Assembly: GCF_016859125.1 (NCBI RefSeq)
Contig: NZ_CP069338.1
Coordinates: 10,109,501-10,173,500, forward strand
DNA from: Archangium violaceum
GTDB lineage: Bacteria > Myxococcota > Myxococcia > Myxococcales > Myxococcaceae
Direction: 5' to 3'
Length of the DNA stretch: 64,000 bases
This document shows, piece by piece, positions 19,827-27,956 of this stretch. The position numbers and the translations under genes are program-made. The notes beneath the pieces are model-generated. The model searched no databases, was not told the origin of the DNA, and saw only the letters and a program-made list of their open reading frames with translations. Each line of letters starts with the position of its first letter. The stretch's first letter is position 1.

Positions 19827-20525
19827 ATGGAGCTGCGCGCGGACAGGCTGTCGGTGCTACGAGGCGAGAGGCCCGTCCTCCGGAACTCGAGCTGCACGCT
19901 TCCGCCCGGCAGCCGCGTGCTCATGCTGGGACACTCGGGCGCGGGCAAGACGACGCTGTTCAAGGCGCTCGCGGGGCTGGTGACACCGTCCAGTGGGCAG
20001 GTGCTCTGGAATGGCGAGGACGTGGCCCGGATGGCGCCCACGGAGAAGCGCGCGCGGCAGGCGGCGTTCGGCATGGTGTTCCAGACGGATGCCCTCTTCG
20101 ACTCGCTGACGGTGCGCCAGAACGTGCTGCTGCCGCTGGAGCGCCGGCGAGTGCCCCGCGAGGAGGCGGAGGCACGCGCGGACGAGGTGCTGCGCGCGGT
20201 GGGCCTCACGGAAGCGGCGGACGCCCTGCCCGAGCGGCTGTCCGGAGGCATGCGCAAGCGGGCCGGCATCGCGCGGGCGCTGGCGGCGAGGCCCTCGGTG
20301 CTGCTGGCGGATGACCCCTTCGCGGGGTTGGATCCGGGCACGGCGCGGCAGGTGGCGCGGGTGCTGCTGGAGGTGGCCGGGAGCGGCTCGCTGATCGTCG
20401 CCGCGCCCGATGTGCCCCCGGAGCTGCCGCTCGCGCGCTGGCTGTACCTGCGGGACGGAGCGCTGCTGTACGACGGCCCCCCGGCTCCGGAGGTGGAGAC
20501 GCTGACGGACGAGGCGCTCGCATGA
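19827..20525 (+). CDS. MlaF-like ABC ATPase 1 with degenerate catalytic site
   Basis: A 232-aa ATPase of the MlaF family (phospholipid or toluene-tolerance ABC importer/exporter). Walker A GHSGAGKT (35-42), Q-loop GMVFQTDALFD and signature LSGGMRKRAGIARAL (138-152) are canonical. Two catalytic positions are not: Walker B reads VLLADDPFAGLD, with Asp163 where the catalytic Glu belongs, and the switch-loop His is replaced (IVAAPDV, Pro194 at the aligned position). On its own a homodimer should hydrolyse ATP poorly. The second MlaF in this cluster has the opposite defect, suggesting they pair. It overlaps the MlaE1 start by four bases. Confidence 0.85.
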   Translation: MELRADRLSVLRGERPVLRNSSCTLPPGSRVLMLGHSGAGKTTLFKALAGLVTPSSGQVLWNGEDVARMAPTEKRARQAAFGMVFQTDALFDSLTVRQNVLLPLERRRVPREEAEARADEVLRAVGLTEAADALPERLSGGMRKRAGIARALAARPSVLLADDPFAGLDPGTARQVARVLLEVAGSGSLIVAAPDVPPELPLARWLYLRDGALLYDGPPAPEVETLTDEALA

Positions 20526-21298
20526 GCGCGGCGCTGGCCTGGGTCGGACAGGAGACGCTGGGCGCGGTGCGGGCCGTGGGAGCGCTGGCGCTGGTGCTGG
20601 CGAGGACGGTGCTGGCGCTGGCGCGGATGGAGCGCCGCGAGTTGCTGCGAGGGCTGGAGGAGTTCGGCTGGGGCTCGCTGCCGCTGGCGCTGGCGACGGG
20701 GGCGCTGACGGGGGCGACGGTGGTGGTGCAGACGTCGCTGTACGTGCAGCGCTTCGGGGCGCGAGGGGTGCTCGGGTGGGCGGCGGGCTACGCGGTGCTG
20801 TGGGAGTTCGGCCCGCTGCTGCTGGGATTGGTGATGGCGGCGCGGCTGGGTGCGCGCAACGCGGCGGAGCTGGCGACGATGCAGGTGGGCGGGCAGCTCG
20901 AGGGCCTGCGGGGCATCGGGTTGGATCCCTTCGCGGTGCTGGTGGCCCCGCGCGTGGTGGCGATGACGGCGAGCGTGTCGGCCCTGTCCGCCCTCACCTT
21001 CCTGGTGGCGGTGCTCTTCGAATCGATGGCGGCCTTCTTCACCATGGGGCTGCCGGTGCGGGCCTTCTTCGACAGCTTCGAGCACATGCTGCACGTGACG
21101 GACATCCTGGGCGGCGTGGTGAAGGCGAGCGCCTTCGGGCTGGCGATCGCGCTGGTGTCGACGGCGGTGGGACTGAGGGCCCGGGGAGGCGCGAGGGCGG
21201 TGGGCCAGGCGGCGGCGGGCGCGGTGGTGATGGGGTGCGCGGCCATCTTCCTGTTGGACTTCGTGCTCACCACCACGCTGGCGATGTGGCTGAGCTGA
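20522..21298 (+). CDS. MlaE-like ABC permease 1
   Basis: A 258-aa permease of the MlaE family. It has about five or six membrane helices and the family signature region WEFGPLLLGLVMAARLGARN followed by AAELATMQVGGQLEGLRGIG and DPFAVLVAPRVVAM. It differs from the more canonical MlaE2 downstream (REFGP...AELSTM...EQVEALE). MlaE normally dimerises in the MlaFEDB complex, so two divergent MlaE subunits fit a heterodimeric channel. It is translationally coupled to MlaF1. The downstream gene converges on it, with only 21 bases between. Confidence 0.87.
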   Translation: MSAALAWVGQETLGAVRAVGALALVLARTVLALARMERRELLRGLEEFGWGSLPLALATGALTGATVVVQTSLYVQRFGARGVLGWAAGYAVLWEFGPLLLGLVMAARLGARNAAELATMQVGGQLEGLRGIGLDPFAVLVAPRVVAMTASVSALSALTFLVAVLFESMAAFFTMGLPVRAFFDSFEHMLHVTDILGGVVKASAFGLAIALVSTAVGLRARGGARAVGQAAAGAVVMGCAAIFLLDFVLTTTLAMWLS

Positions 21299-21319
21299 GC
21301 CCCCCTGGCCCGCGTGAGC

Positions 21320-22486
21320 TCACGGCCTGCGCATCACGCGCTGGTTTCCGGAGAACGCATCGATGGTCACGATGACGTTATTCGAGCTCCGCTCGAAGAG
21401 GCCTGGCGTGTAGTTCTGGGTGCTGCCGGTCCAGATCGCGCTCGTGCCCGACCAGGTCTCGAAGTTCGTGGTCGTGCTGACGTACCCGACGTGGCACTGC
21501 CGTTGCGCCGGGGACGTGCTCGAGAGATCGGGCGCCGTGGTCTTGTCCTCGTCGGTGCAGAAGGCGACGCCCACGGGACCATTGCCCACCCGGATGGCGT
21601 AGGGCGCGTAGGCGTTGTAGCGCCGCCCGGTGCCCGAATGGATTCGCGACTGGTAGACGGTTCGGCGCATCGAGTCGTCCCAGGTCCTCCCGCCGTCCCA
21701 CGACTGGGTGGAATGAATGACGTTGGCGCGGACTCCACCCGTCGGGAAGGGCTCGACGCCCTCGGCGACCACCATGAGGCGATCTCCGCCGAGCCGCACG
21801 ACGGTGGGCATTCCCTCGCGGGACAGTGCTCCAGCCGCCTTCTCCCGCGAGACAGTGACGACGCCGTACGCGGTCCAGGGGCCGGTCCTCCCGTTGCGGC
21901 CCTGCATCGCGATCCACTGGTGGCCGGGATAGCCCCTGGCCGCGGCCAGCTCCTCGGAGTCGTAATAGACCTGGAGGTCGCCGTTGGCCCGGAGGAAGAG
22001 GAACGGCGCGCCGACGAAGCGGGAGACGGGTCCCACGACGGTGCTGTCGTAGACCCAGCTGTTGCCGTCGTTGTCGCTCCGGGTGACGGTGACGCGGAAC
22101 TGCCCGTTGGCATGCTCGCGGAAGGCACAGAAGATGGTGGCCGTGCCGGGGATGCGGAGCATCGTCACATCGCCGAAATCGACGGCCGCGTTCTTGGCCA
22201 CGGAGCCGTGGCGGAACCAGCTCGCGCCCTCGTTGCTACTGGCCCAGACCTCGATCTCGTGTCCAGAGCTGCGCGGGCCGATCAGCCACCCGTCGGAGCG
22301 GCGGACGATGCTGCGGATGGGCGCTGGACCGCTTGCCTGGAGGACGGTCCAGCCCGCCCCCGTCAGTGCTTCTTCGCTCCGTACGGCGGGTTCGTGGGCG
22401 CCACCAGCGTCCCCGTCGGAGCCGCACGCGGAGAGGAACGCGGTGAAGAGGAGGGACGCAGCCACTGCTCCAAGTCTCTGGTTCAT
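21320..22486 (-). CDS. sialidase-like (Asp-box) secreted lipoprotein
   Basis: A 388-aa predicted lipoprotein (signal ending SLLFTAFLSAC). The mature part has several Asp-box-like turns of the sialidase/BNR fold (SSNEGASWF, SDNDGNSWVY, SWDGGRTWDD) regularly spaced, indicating a six-bladed beta-propeller. No clear arginine triad of true sialidases was identified, so glycan hydrolysis is not assured; binding is equally possible. The gene is antisense inside an otherwise co-directional mla-like cluster, splitting MlaF1-MlaE1 from MlaE2-MlaF2-MlaD, and was probably inserted later. Confidence 0.72.
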   Translation of the reverse strand: MNQRLGAVAASLLFTAFLSACGSDGDAGGAHEPAVRSEEALTGAGWTVLQASGPAPIRSIVRRSDGWLIGPRSSGHEIEVWASSNEGASWFRHGSVAKNAAVDFGDVTMLRIPGTATIFCAFREHANGQFRVTVTRSDNDGNSWVYDSTVVGPVSRFVGAPFLFLRANGDLQVYYDSEELAAARGYPGHQWIAMQGRNGRTGPWTAYGVVTVSREKAAGALSREGMPTVVRLGGDRLMVVAEGVEPFPTGGVRANVIHSTQSWDGGRTWDDSMRRTVYQSRIHSGTGRRYNAYAPYAIRVGNGPVGVAFCTDEDKTTAPDLSSTSPAQRQCHVGYVSTTTNFETWSGTSAIWTGSTQNYTPGLFERSSNNVIVTIDAFSGNQRVMRRP

Positions 22487-22692
22487 GATGCCTGCCTTCT
22501 GGGTCGCCGCGGGGGCCGAGGAGACGAATGGACCGCTGGCGGTTCCAGGGAAAGGACGGCCCCTGCCCTCCGCCGTCCCAAGAAAAAAGCTCTTCCCAGG
22601 CCGGGGAGACGGCGAGGAGACGGAGCCAGCCAGCCCCATCGGCACCGTGCTTCCGAGGGGTTGCGCATGGCTGGTAGCATCCCAGCGCCCCC

Positions 22693-23436
22693 ATGAACCT
22701 CCTCGCCTTCCTCGGAGCCCCGACGTTGATGCTCGCGCGCGCGGTGAGGGCGAGCGTGCGCGACGGGCTGTCCTGGCGCGAGTGCGTGAACCAGTTGCAT
22801 GAGCTGGGCGCGCGCAGCACGTGGCTGGTGGCGTCGGGCATGGCCTTCTTCGGGGCGGTGCTGGTGACGTTCGCGGACAGCCAGGCACGCAAGGTGACGG
22901 GGAACCTGCCGGTGGTGGGCCCGCCCTACTTCGAGCTGCTGGTGCGCGAGTTCGGCCCGGTGGTGTCGGCGCTGCTCGCGGCGGCGCGCGCGGGGGCGAG
23001 CCACAGCGCCGAGCTGTCCACCATGAGCGTGAACGAGCAGGTGGAGGCGCTGGAGATGTCGGCGGGAGACCCGTACGCGGACCTGGTGGCGCCGAGGGTG
23101 GTGGCGGGGCTGCTGGGGGTGCCGCTCTTGTGCGTGGTGGGAACGATGGCGGCGACGCTGTCGGCGGTGGCCACGGCGAGCTGGGTGTTCGGGGTGGACG
23201 GGACGGCCTTCATGGACGCGCGGTACGTGGACGGGTGGGATCTGCTGGCGGGGCTCGCGAAGGGAGCGGGTTGCGGCCTCTACATTCCCCTGGCCGCGGC
23301 GGTGGCGGGCCTGTCCGCGCGCGGAGGCGCCGAGGCCGTGGGCGAGGCCACCACGCGCGGGGTGGTGGCGGCGTGCTTCGGCTGCCTGCTGATCGACTTC
23401 GTGGTCGCGCTCGGCTTCCAGGCGATGGGGGTGTGA
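22693..23436 (+). CDS. MlaE-like ABC permease 2
   Basis: A 247-aa permease with the canonical MlaE motif block: VREFGPVVSALLAAARAGAS, then SAELSTMSVNEQVEALEMSA, then GDPYADLVAPRVVAGLLGVP. About six hydrophobic helices and a soluble N-terminal helix. It lies six bases upstream of MlaF2, in one operon with MlaD. Together with MlaE1 it gives two different permease subunits for one MlaD. The start at 22693 matches family length. About 205 bases separate it from the divergent sialidase-like gene, enough for its own promoter. Confidence 0.88.
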   Translation: MNLLAFLGAPTLMLARAVRASVRDGLSWRECVNQLHELGARSTWLVASGMAFFGAVLVTFADSQARKVTGNLPVVGPPYFELLVREFGPVVSALLAAARAGASHSAELSTMSVNEQVEALEMSAGDPYADLVAPRVVAGLLGVPLLCVVGTMAATLSAVATASWVFGVDGTAFMDARYVDGWDLLAGLAKGAGCGLYIPLAAAVAGLSARGGAEAVGEATTRGVVAACFGCLLIDFVVALGFQAMGV

Positions 23437-23442
23437 GCGGGG

Positions 23443-24165
23443 ATGCTGCGCTTCTCGGAGGTGGAGGTGACCTTCGAGTCCGGCCGGCGGGTGCTGGCGG
23501 GGCTGAGCGCGGACCTGTCCACGCACGAGCTGACCTTCGTGGCCGGGGCGAGCGGTGCGGGCAAGAGCGTGTTGTGCCGGTTGGCGGTGGGACTGCTGCG
23601 GCCGGAGGCGGGCCGGGTGGAGCTCTTCGGCGCGCGGGTGGACACGCTGCCCGAGCGGGCCCTGCGTCCCCTGCGTCGGCGTGCGCCCTACCTGGTGCAG
23701 GGCCCGGCGCTGCTCGACTGGCGGACGCTGCGGGAGAACGTGGCGATGGCGGCTCCGGGTCTCTCACCGGACGCGGTGCACGAGGCGCTGGCACAGGTGG
23801 GATTGGAAGCGGTGGCCGAGCGGCTGCCCACCGAGTTGGGACCCGGGGCGAAGAAGCGGGCGGCCATCGCCCGGGCGCTGGCGCTGCGGCCGGAGTACCT
23901 GTTGCTGGACGAGCCCACCACGGGCCTGGATCGAAGAGCGGCGGCGCAGGTGGAGGAGGTGCTCGCCTCGCTGAAGGCGAGAGGGCTGGGCGCACTGGTG
24001 GTGTCCCACGACTACCGGCTGCTGAGGAGGCTGGCGGACAAGGTGCTGGTGGTGGGCGGGGGGCGCTGCGCCTTCCTGGGCACACCCGAGGCGTTCCTGG
24101 CATCCTCCGAGCCGGAGCTGCGGGCCCTGACGGCGCCCTTTCTGGAGGCCGCATCGGATGGATGA
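23443..24165 (+). CDS. MlaF-like ABC ATPase 2 with degenerate signature motif
   Basis: A 240-aa MlaF-family ATPase. Walker A GASGAGKS (35-42), Walker B YLLLDEPTTGLD with Glu157, and the switch His189 (VVSHD) are intact. The signature motif that should read LSGGM reads LGPGA (132-136), losing the Ser and one Gly. This mirrors MlaF1, which has a good signature but bad Walker B and H-loop. A heterodimer would have one fully consensus site (MlaF2 Walker A/B/H plus MlaF1 signature) and one doubly degenerate site. Its stop overlaps the MlaD start. Confidence 0.86.
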   Translation: MLRFSEVEVTFESGRRVLAGLSADLSTHELTFVAGASGAGKSVLCRLAVGLLRPEAGRVELFGARVDTLPERALRPLRRRAPYLVQGPALLDWRTLRENVAMAAPGLSPDAVHEALAQVGLEAVAERLPTELGPGAKKRAAIARALALRPEYLLLDEPTTGLDRRAAAQVEEVLASLKARGLGALVVSHDYRLLRRLADKVLVVGGGRCAFLGTPEAFLASSEPELRALTAPFLEAASDG

Positions 24166-25171
24166 GCGTCGCTTGGAGATGAAGGTGGGCGGGCTCGTGC
24201 TCGTGGCGCTGGCGGGGGTGCTCGGGCTGCTGTGGCTGATGGGCGAGCTTCGGGTGGGCCGCGACACGGTGCTCTCGGTGGACTTCAGCCACACGGGCAA
24301 CGTGGTGAAGGGCGCGCCGGTGAAGCTGGGCGGCGTGGTGGTGGGCCGGGTGGAGGAGATCCACCTGGAGCCGGACCGGAGGGACACGCGGGGCCAGCCG
24401 CTGCCAGTCCGGATGGGGCTGTCGGTGAAGCCCGAGGCGCTGGCGGCGCTGCGGGAGGACACGCGGGTGACGGTGGCCACGGTGGGGCCGCTGGGCGAGC
24501 CCTACCTGGAGCTGAACCCGGGCTCCGCGTCCGCCCCTCCCCTCCCCGCAGGCGGCGCGCTGCGAGGCACGGATGCACCGCGGCTGGACCTGGTGGCGCA
24601 ACAGCTCTCCGCCTTCCTGGACGTGGCGAGCGGCGCGCTCGCGGAGGATCCGCAGGGGCTCCAGACACTGGCGAGCAACGTGTCACGGCTGACGGGAACG
24701 CTGGACGGCGTGCTGAACGAGAACCGGGGAGACCTGAAGACGCTGACGGCGGAGCTGACCGCGGCGTCGAAGGACCTGCGGGCCCTGGCGAAGCTCGCGC
24801 GGGAGACCCTGCAGCCCGGAGGCAAGGGGGCGCAGTTGCTGGGCGACGCGGCGGAGACGGCGGCGCTGATGAAGCGGGAGCTACCCGGCATCTCCGGCTC
24901 GGCGGCGAAGACGCTCAATGGCTTGTCAATGATGACGGCCGGGCTCGACGCGAAGGATGGCGAACGGCTGAAGCTGGCGCTGGAGCACTACACGGCGGCG
25001 GGCGAGAAGCTCGACCAGATGGCCGCGCGAGCGGACCGGCTGCTCACGCGCATCGAGGCTGGAGAGGGCACGGTGGGCGCGTTGCAGAAGGACAAACAGG
25101 TCTACGAGGATCTGCGTAGCCTCCTGTCCGACCTGCGCAAGCACCCGTGGAAGGTGCTCTGGAAGGACTGA
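24158..25171 (+). CDS. MlaD/MCE-domain substrate-binding protein
   Basis: A 337-aa MCE-family protein: one N-terminal membrane anchor (residues 10-28), the MCE domain (about 38-120: SVDFSHTGNVVKGAPVKLGG, VVVGRVEEI, then TRVTVATVGPLGEPYLELNP), then a long helical tail (about 150-320) with heptad-like repeats, as in longer MCE proteins that form a periplasmic tunnel or needle. It would collect or deliver lipids to the MlaE channel. It starts inside the MlaF2 stop region (8-base overlap). It is the only MCE gene in the cluster, consistent with one complex built from both MlaF/MlaE pairs. Confidence 0.86.
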   Translation: MDERRLEMKVGGLVLVALAGVLGLLWLMGELRVGRDTVLSVDFSHTGNVVKGAPVKLGGVVVGRVEEIHLEPDRRDTRGQPLPVRMGLSVKPEALAALREDTRVTVATVGPLGEPYLELNPGSASAPPLPAGGALRGTDAPRLDLVAQQLSAFLDVASGALAEDPQGLQTLASNVSRLTGTLDGVLNENRGDLKTLTAELTAASKDLRALAKLARETLQPGGKGAQLLGDAAETAALMKRELPGISGSAAKTLNGLSMMTAGLDAKDGERLKLALEHYTAAGEKLDQMAARADRLLTRIEAGEGTVGALQKDKQVYEDLRSLLSDLRKHPWKVLWKD

Positions 25172-25186
25172 GGACTCCAGGGGCAC

Positions 25187-26674
25187 TCAGGGCTTCTGGC
25201 TCGACGACTGCTGACAGGCCCGCTCGTACTTGTCGAGCCTGTCCTGGAGGATCCGCCGCTGCGACTCCGGCGTGCTCTCGTGCAACACGTCCAGGGCACG
25301 CCGCTGGAGCCGGAGACTGTCGGGACAGTTGCCGGACTGGAAGAGCACCGCCGCGTAGGTATCGAGGATGGACGCATCCGCGGGCGCCAGCGCGACGGCC
25401 CGCTTCGCCAGCTCGAAAGCCTTCTGAGGGTTCTCCGAGCCCACGTAGAACCAGGCGAGGTTGTTGAGCACGGTCGCGTTCTGGGGCTGGAGCTCCACCG
25501 CGCGCCGCAATGCCTGCTCCTGCTCCTCCGCCGGACCGCCCGACTGTCTGAGTGCGTCCCCCAACATCGCCCACGCCTTCCCACTGTCGGGCCGTGCCTT
25601 CACCAGCTCCCGCGCGAGCGCGAGCCTCTGGGACGCGTCTTCGCTGAGCATCGCCTGGAGGAAGACGGCGCTGACATTCGTCGGATCCTCGCGGAGCGCC
25701 TGGGCGATCTCCTGCGCGGAATGCTGTCGGCGCTGCTCCTGCGTCGCGGACCCCGGGGCCATCAAGTGCAGCCGCGCGCGAATGGCATGCACCTCCGCGC
25801 CGTCGAGCTCCCGCGTCTCCACCTTCGAGGGCACCTCGGGCAGCAGGATGGTGAGAATGGAGTAGCGGCCGGTATCGACATAGGTCCGCAGGCCCCCCGA
25901 GAGATCCTTCACGCCCTGGAAGGACGCCTCGAAGGCCCGGCGTGGCTCCTCGGCGCGCGCGAGCCGCCCCTGGAAGTCCGCGAACTGCTCCCCGTGCACG
26001 TTCATCAGGTAATGCACCCACAGCCAGGAGGACGCGTAGTAGCGCGTCAGCTCGATCTCACTCATGCCGTTGATGGCCCGCCAGGCCCAGAGATCCTCCA
26101 GGCCCAACCAGCCGTGTTCCCGCACGTAGCCGAGCTTCCACCGGTCGGGCCTGCCGAGGATGACCTCCGCCGAGGCGCCCTTGAAGTAGAGGGTTTCGAG
26201 GTAGGAGGCGAATCCCTCTGCGATCCACCGGGGCTGGCGCAGCAGCACGAAGCTGCTGAGGTAGTGAGCCAGCTCGTGCGCCTGGATTCGCTGGTCCGCG
26301 GACGATTCGCCCATCAGGAAGCTGTCCCCGCTCATGACCAACAGCGGGCCGTTCTCCCCCCTGCCCGCGAAGCCGGCGATCTTGGCATCCGTGAACTCCT
26401 CGAGCTGATCGGGGCTGCGCAGGATGATGGCCTCGACCTCGCCCGGCGGGTCGAACTCGTTGTCCCAGGCGAGCAGCAGGGCACGCCGGAACTTCTCCAG
26501 CTCCAGGGCCGTCTTCTCCGCGGCTTCGGCATTCAGGTTCGTCTGCACACGGAAGTGCGTCGACCTCACCTCACGCCAGGGATGACCGCCCTCCGCGGGA
26601 CACGTCGCCCGCATCCCCGCACACCCCACTCCGAAGATCATGACCACCAACAACACACCATGAACAGGATTCAT
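25187..26674 (-). CDS. lipoprotein with HExxH gluzincin-like domain and TPR repeats
   Basis: A 495-aa lipoprotein (signal ending MIFGVGC). Residues 35-240 resemble DUF1570-type gluzincin domains: QAHELAHYLSSFVL carries HELAH (the zinc-binding HExxH), followed about 20 residues later by WIAEGFASYLET, the third ligand Glu. This suggests a metallopeptidase. The C-terminal half is TPR-like helical repeats (SGKAWAMLGDALRQSGGPAE, NATVLNNLAWFYVGSENPQK, DASILDTYAAVLFQSG) for protein contacts. It converges on mlaD with 15 bases between the stops. The 112 bases upstream hold nothing recognisable apart from its promoter. Confidence 0.75.
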   Translation of the reverse strand: MNPVHGVLLVVMIFGVGCAGMRATCPAEGGHPWREVRSTHFRVQTNLNAEAAEKTALELEKFRRALLLAWDNEFDPPGEVEAIILRSPDQLEEFTDAKIAGFAGRGENGPLLVMSGDSFLMGESSADQRIQAHELAHYLSSFVLLRQPRWIAEGFASYLETLYFKGASAEVILGRPDRWKLGYVREHGWLGLEDLWAWRAINGMSEIELTRYYASSWLWVHYLMNVHGEQFADFQGRLARAEEPRRAFEASFQGVKDLSGGLRTYVDTGRYSILTILLPEVPSKVETRELDGAEVHAIRARLHLMAPGSATQEQRRQHSAQEIAQALREDPTNVSAVFLQAMLSEDASQRLALARELVKARPDSGKAWAMLGDALRQSGGPAEEQEQALRRAVELQPQNATVLNNLAWFYVGSENPQKAFELAKRAVALAPADASILDTYAAVLFQSGNCPDSLRLQRRALDVLHESTPESQRRILQDRLDKYERACQQSSSQKP

Positions 26675-26786
26675 ACGCTGAGTTCTGCTACGACTGGGGG
26701 GCGCGGTAGAGCCGACACGTCAATGTCGCTGCACACACGCATTGAGGCCGGAGGAAGGGCACGACGCTCGTCATTTCGGCTCCAGC

Positions 26787-26818
26787 TCACTGCCCGCTGT
26801 TCGCCGCGCCCACGTTCT
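26787..26818. repeat. direct repeat, distal copy (3' end of TIR-like gene)
   Basis: 32 bases matching 27925-27956 at 29 positions (core GCTGTTCGCCGCGC is identical). It encodes the shared C-terminal AANSGQ-stop of the TIR-like protein. With the other copy it brackets about 1.1 kb of low-GC DNA, which looks like an insertion into the 3' end of the SPFH gene that rebuilt the gene end. Confidence 0.8.
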
Positions 26819-27863
26819 TTCGACCCCTTTGCTGACTTTCAATTCGCGCAAAATACTCCTCCGCCCAATCCGGAAACCTAGCCACACCGACATCCCGAAC
26901 CCATTGAGAGGAAGTCATGTTCTTTTCATGAGGAAGACGCTTCAAGGCGCGCTCAGGCTCATCATCAGAAATCCACCACCCCCCCTCGAATCGATCTTTC
27001 GTTACAATCTTGAGATAGGTGTACCCTTCAAATGAACCATCAAACCATCTAAAGCGCCCCAACAGGGACTGCCCAACCAGTCGGAAATTATAATACTCGC
27101 CTGTTGCCGCATCGAGAATCCCACCAAAAGAATAGACATACCTCATCTCGCCATTGACAATCCGCGCATAACCAACCGTCCCCGACTCCAACTCCCTCCA
27201 TGCGCCTTGCATAAAATCGAGACTCTCGGCATCGCGACCGAAATATCCTTTTTCAGCCGCCCCCGCGCTCCCTTTTCCAGAAGTCAAAGATCTCAAAATC
27301 TGGCGCATACTCTCCGCCTGGGCTGCAAGCTCCTTCTTTAGAACAGCAATCTCAGCGGAGAGCCGCTCCCCCGACTCCGACGTCAAATTCGCATGAGCAG
27401 CGGGCGTACTGCGCTGCACATTCTGAATAGCTGACTTGATTTGAGTACAGACGGACCCAAGAGCGGCGTGCAGGTTGTTGTCGGTTCTCTTTCCAAAAGA
27501 CGCGACCGTCACTCCAGCCAGATCGGTCGGCAGGTCGATGGGCACATCCCGGCAGTAGACGATGTATGTGCGCTCTCGTCCAAGCGCTCCCATGAAAAGA
27601 CCCAGCTCGAAGAGAACATTATCTCGCGGGCTGCTCCTGGTTTTCCCTCTCTTCTGAACGAGATCGTCCGGCGTCAGCACCAACACCGCGAAATCAAACT
27701 CCTCCACTGCACGCGAGAGGCTCTCGAGCGTACCTCCGGACAAACCGAACACGCCTTGAGACCAGATCGTGCATTCAGCATCGTAATCCAGCCCTAGCTG
27801 AATGGACTCAGCAATAGGCAGTCCTTCCACCGAGGATCCAATAAATATGCGTGGCTTGGACAT
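26787..27863 (-). CDS. TIR-like (CAP12/PF10137-type) protein with novel C-terminal domain, candidate defence effector
   Basis: A 358-aa protein. The N-terminal about 130 residues match the TIR-like nucleotide-binding domain seen in TIR-STING and related effectors: PRIFIGSSVEGLPIAESIQ at the start, FAVLVLTPDD, and SPRDNVLFELGLFMGALGRER, in which Glu86 occupies the catalytic NADase position. Residues about 160-190 form a coiled coil. Residues about 205-345 are a beta-rich, aromatic domain I do not recognise (YVYSFGGILDAATGEYYNF, RFRWFDGSFEGYTYLKI). Codon usage and GC are far lower than in the neighbours, a sign of recent transfer. Its last residues (AANSGQ) and stop are duplicated in the adjacent SPFH gene (see the direct repeats). 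No cyclase or STING partner is adjacent. Confidence 0.75.
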   Translation of the reverse strand: MSKPRIFIGSSVEGLPIAESIQLGLDYDAECTIWSQGVFGLSGGTLESLSRAVEEFDFAVLVLTPDDLVQKRGKTRSSPRDNVLFELGLFMGALGRERTYIVYCRDVPIDLPTDLAGVTVASFGKRTDNNLHAALGSVCTQIKSAIQNVQRSTPAAHANLTSESGERLSAEIAVLKKELAAQAESMRQILRSLTSGKGSAGAAEKGYFGRDAESLDFMQGAWRELESGTVGYARIVNGEMRYVYSFGGILDAATGEYYNFRLVGQSLLGRFRWFDGSFEGYTYLKIVTKDRFEGGWWISDDEPERALKRLPHEKNMTSSQWVRDVGVARFPDWAEEYFARIESQQRGRKNVGAANSGQ

Positions 27864-27924
27864 TGACGTTCCCAGTTTTCCTCAGTTGACGAATGGCTTC
27901 GAATCGGTGCTGCAGACGTAAGAG

Positions 27925-27956
27925 TCACTGTCCGCTGTTCGCCGCGCTCGCGTTCT
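27925..27956. repeat. direct repeat, proximal copy (3' end of SPFH gene)
   Basis: Second copy of the 32-base repeat. It is the genuine 3' end of the SPFH gene (SAANSGQ-stop), in the GC-rich native context. The mismatches to the other copy are C/T, C/T and A/G. Confidence 0.8.

Noticed and set aside
26742-27035. A plus-strand small gene in the low-GC region
   Set aside because: Antisense to the end of the TIR-like gene, no ribosome site or conserved motif.
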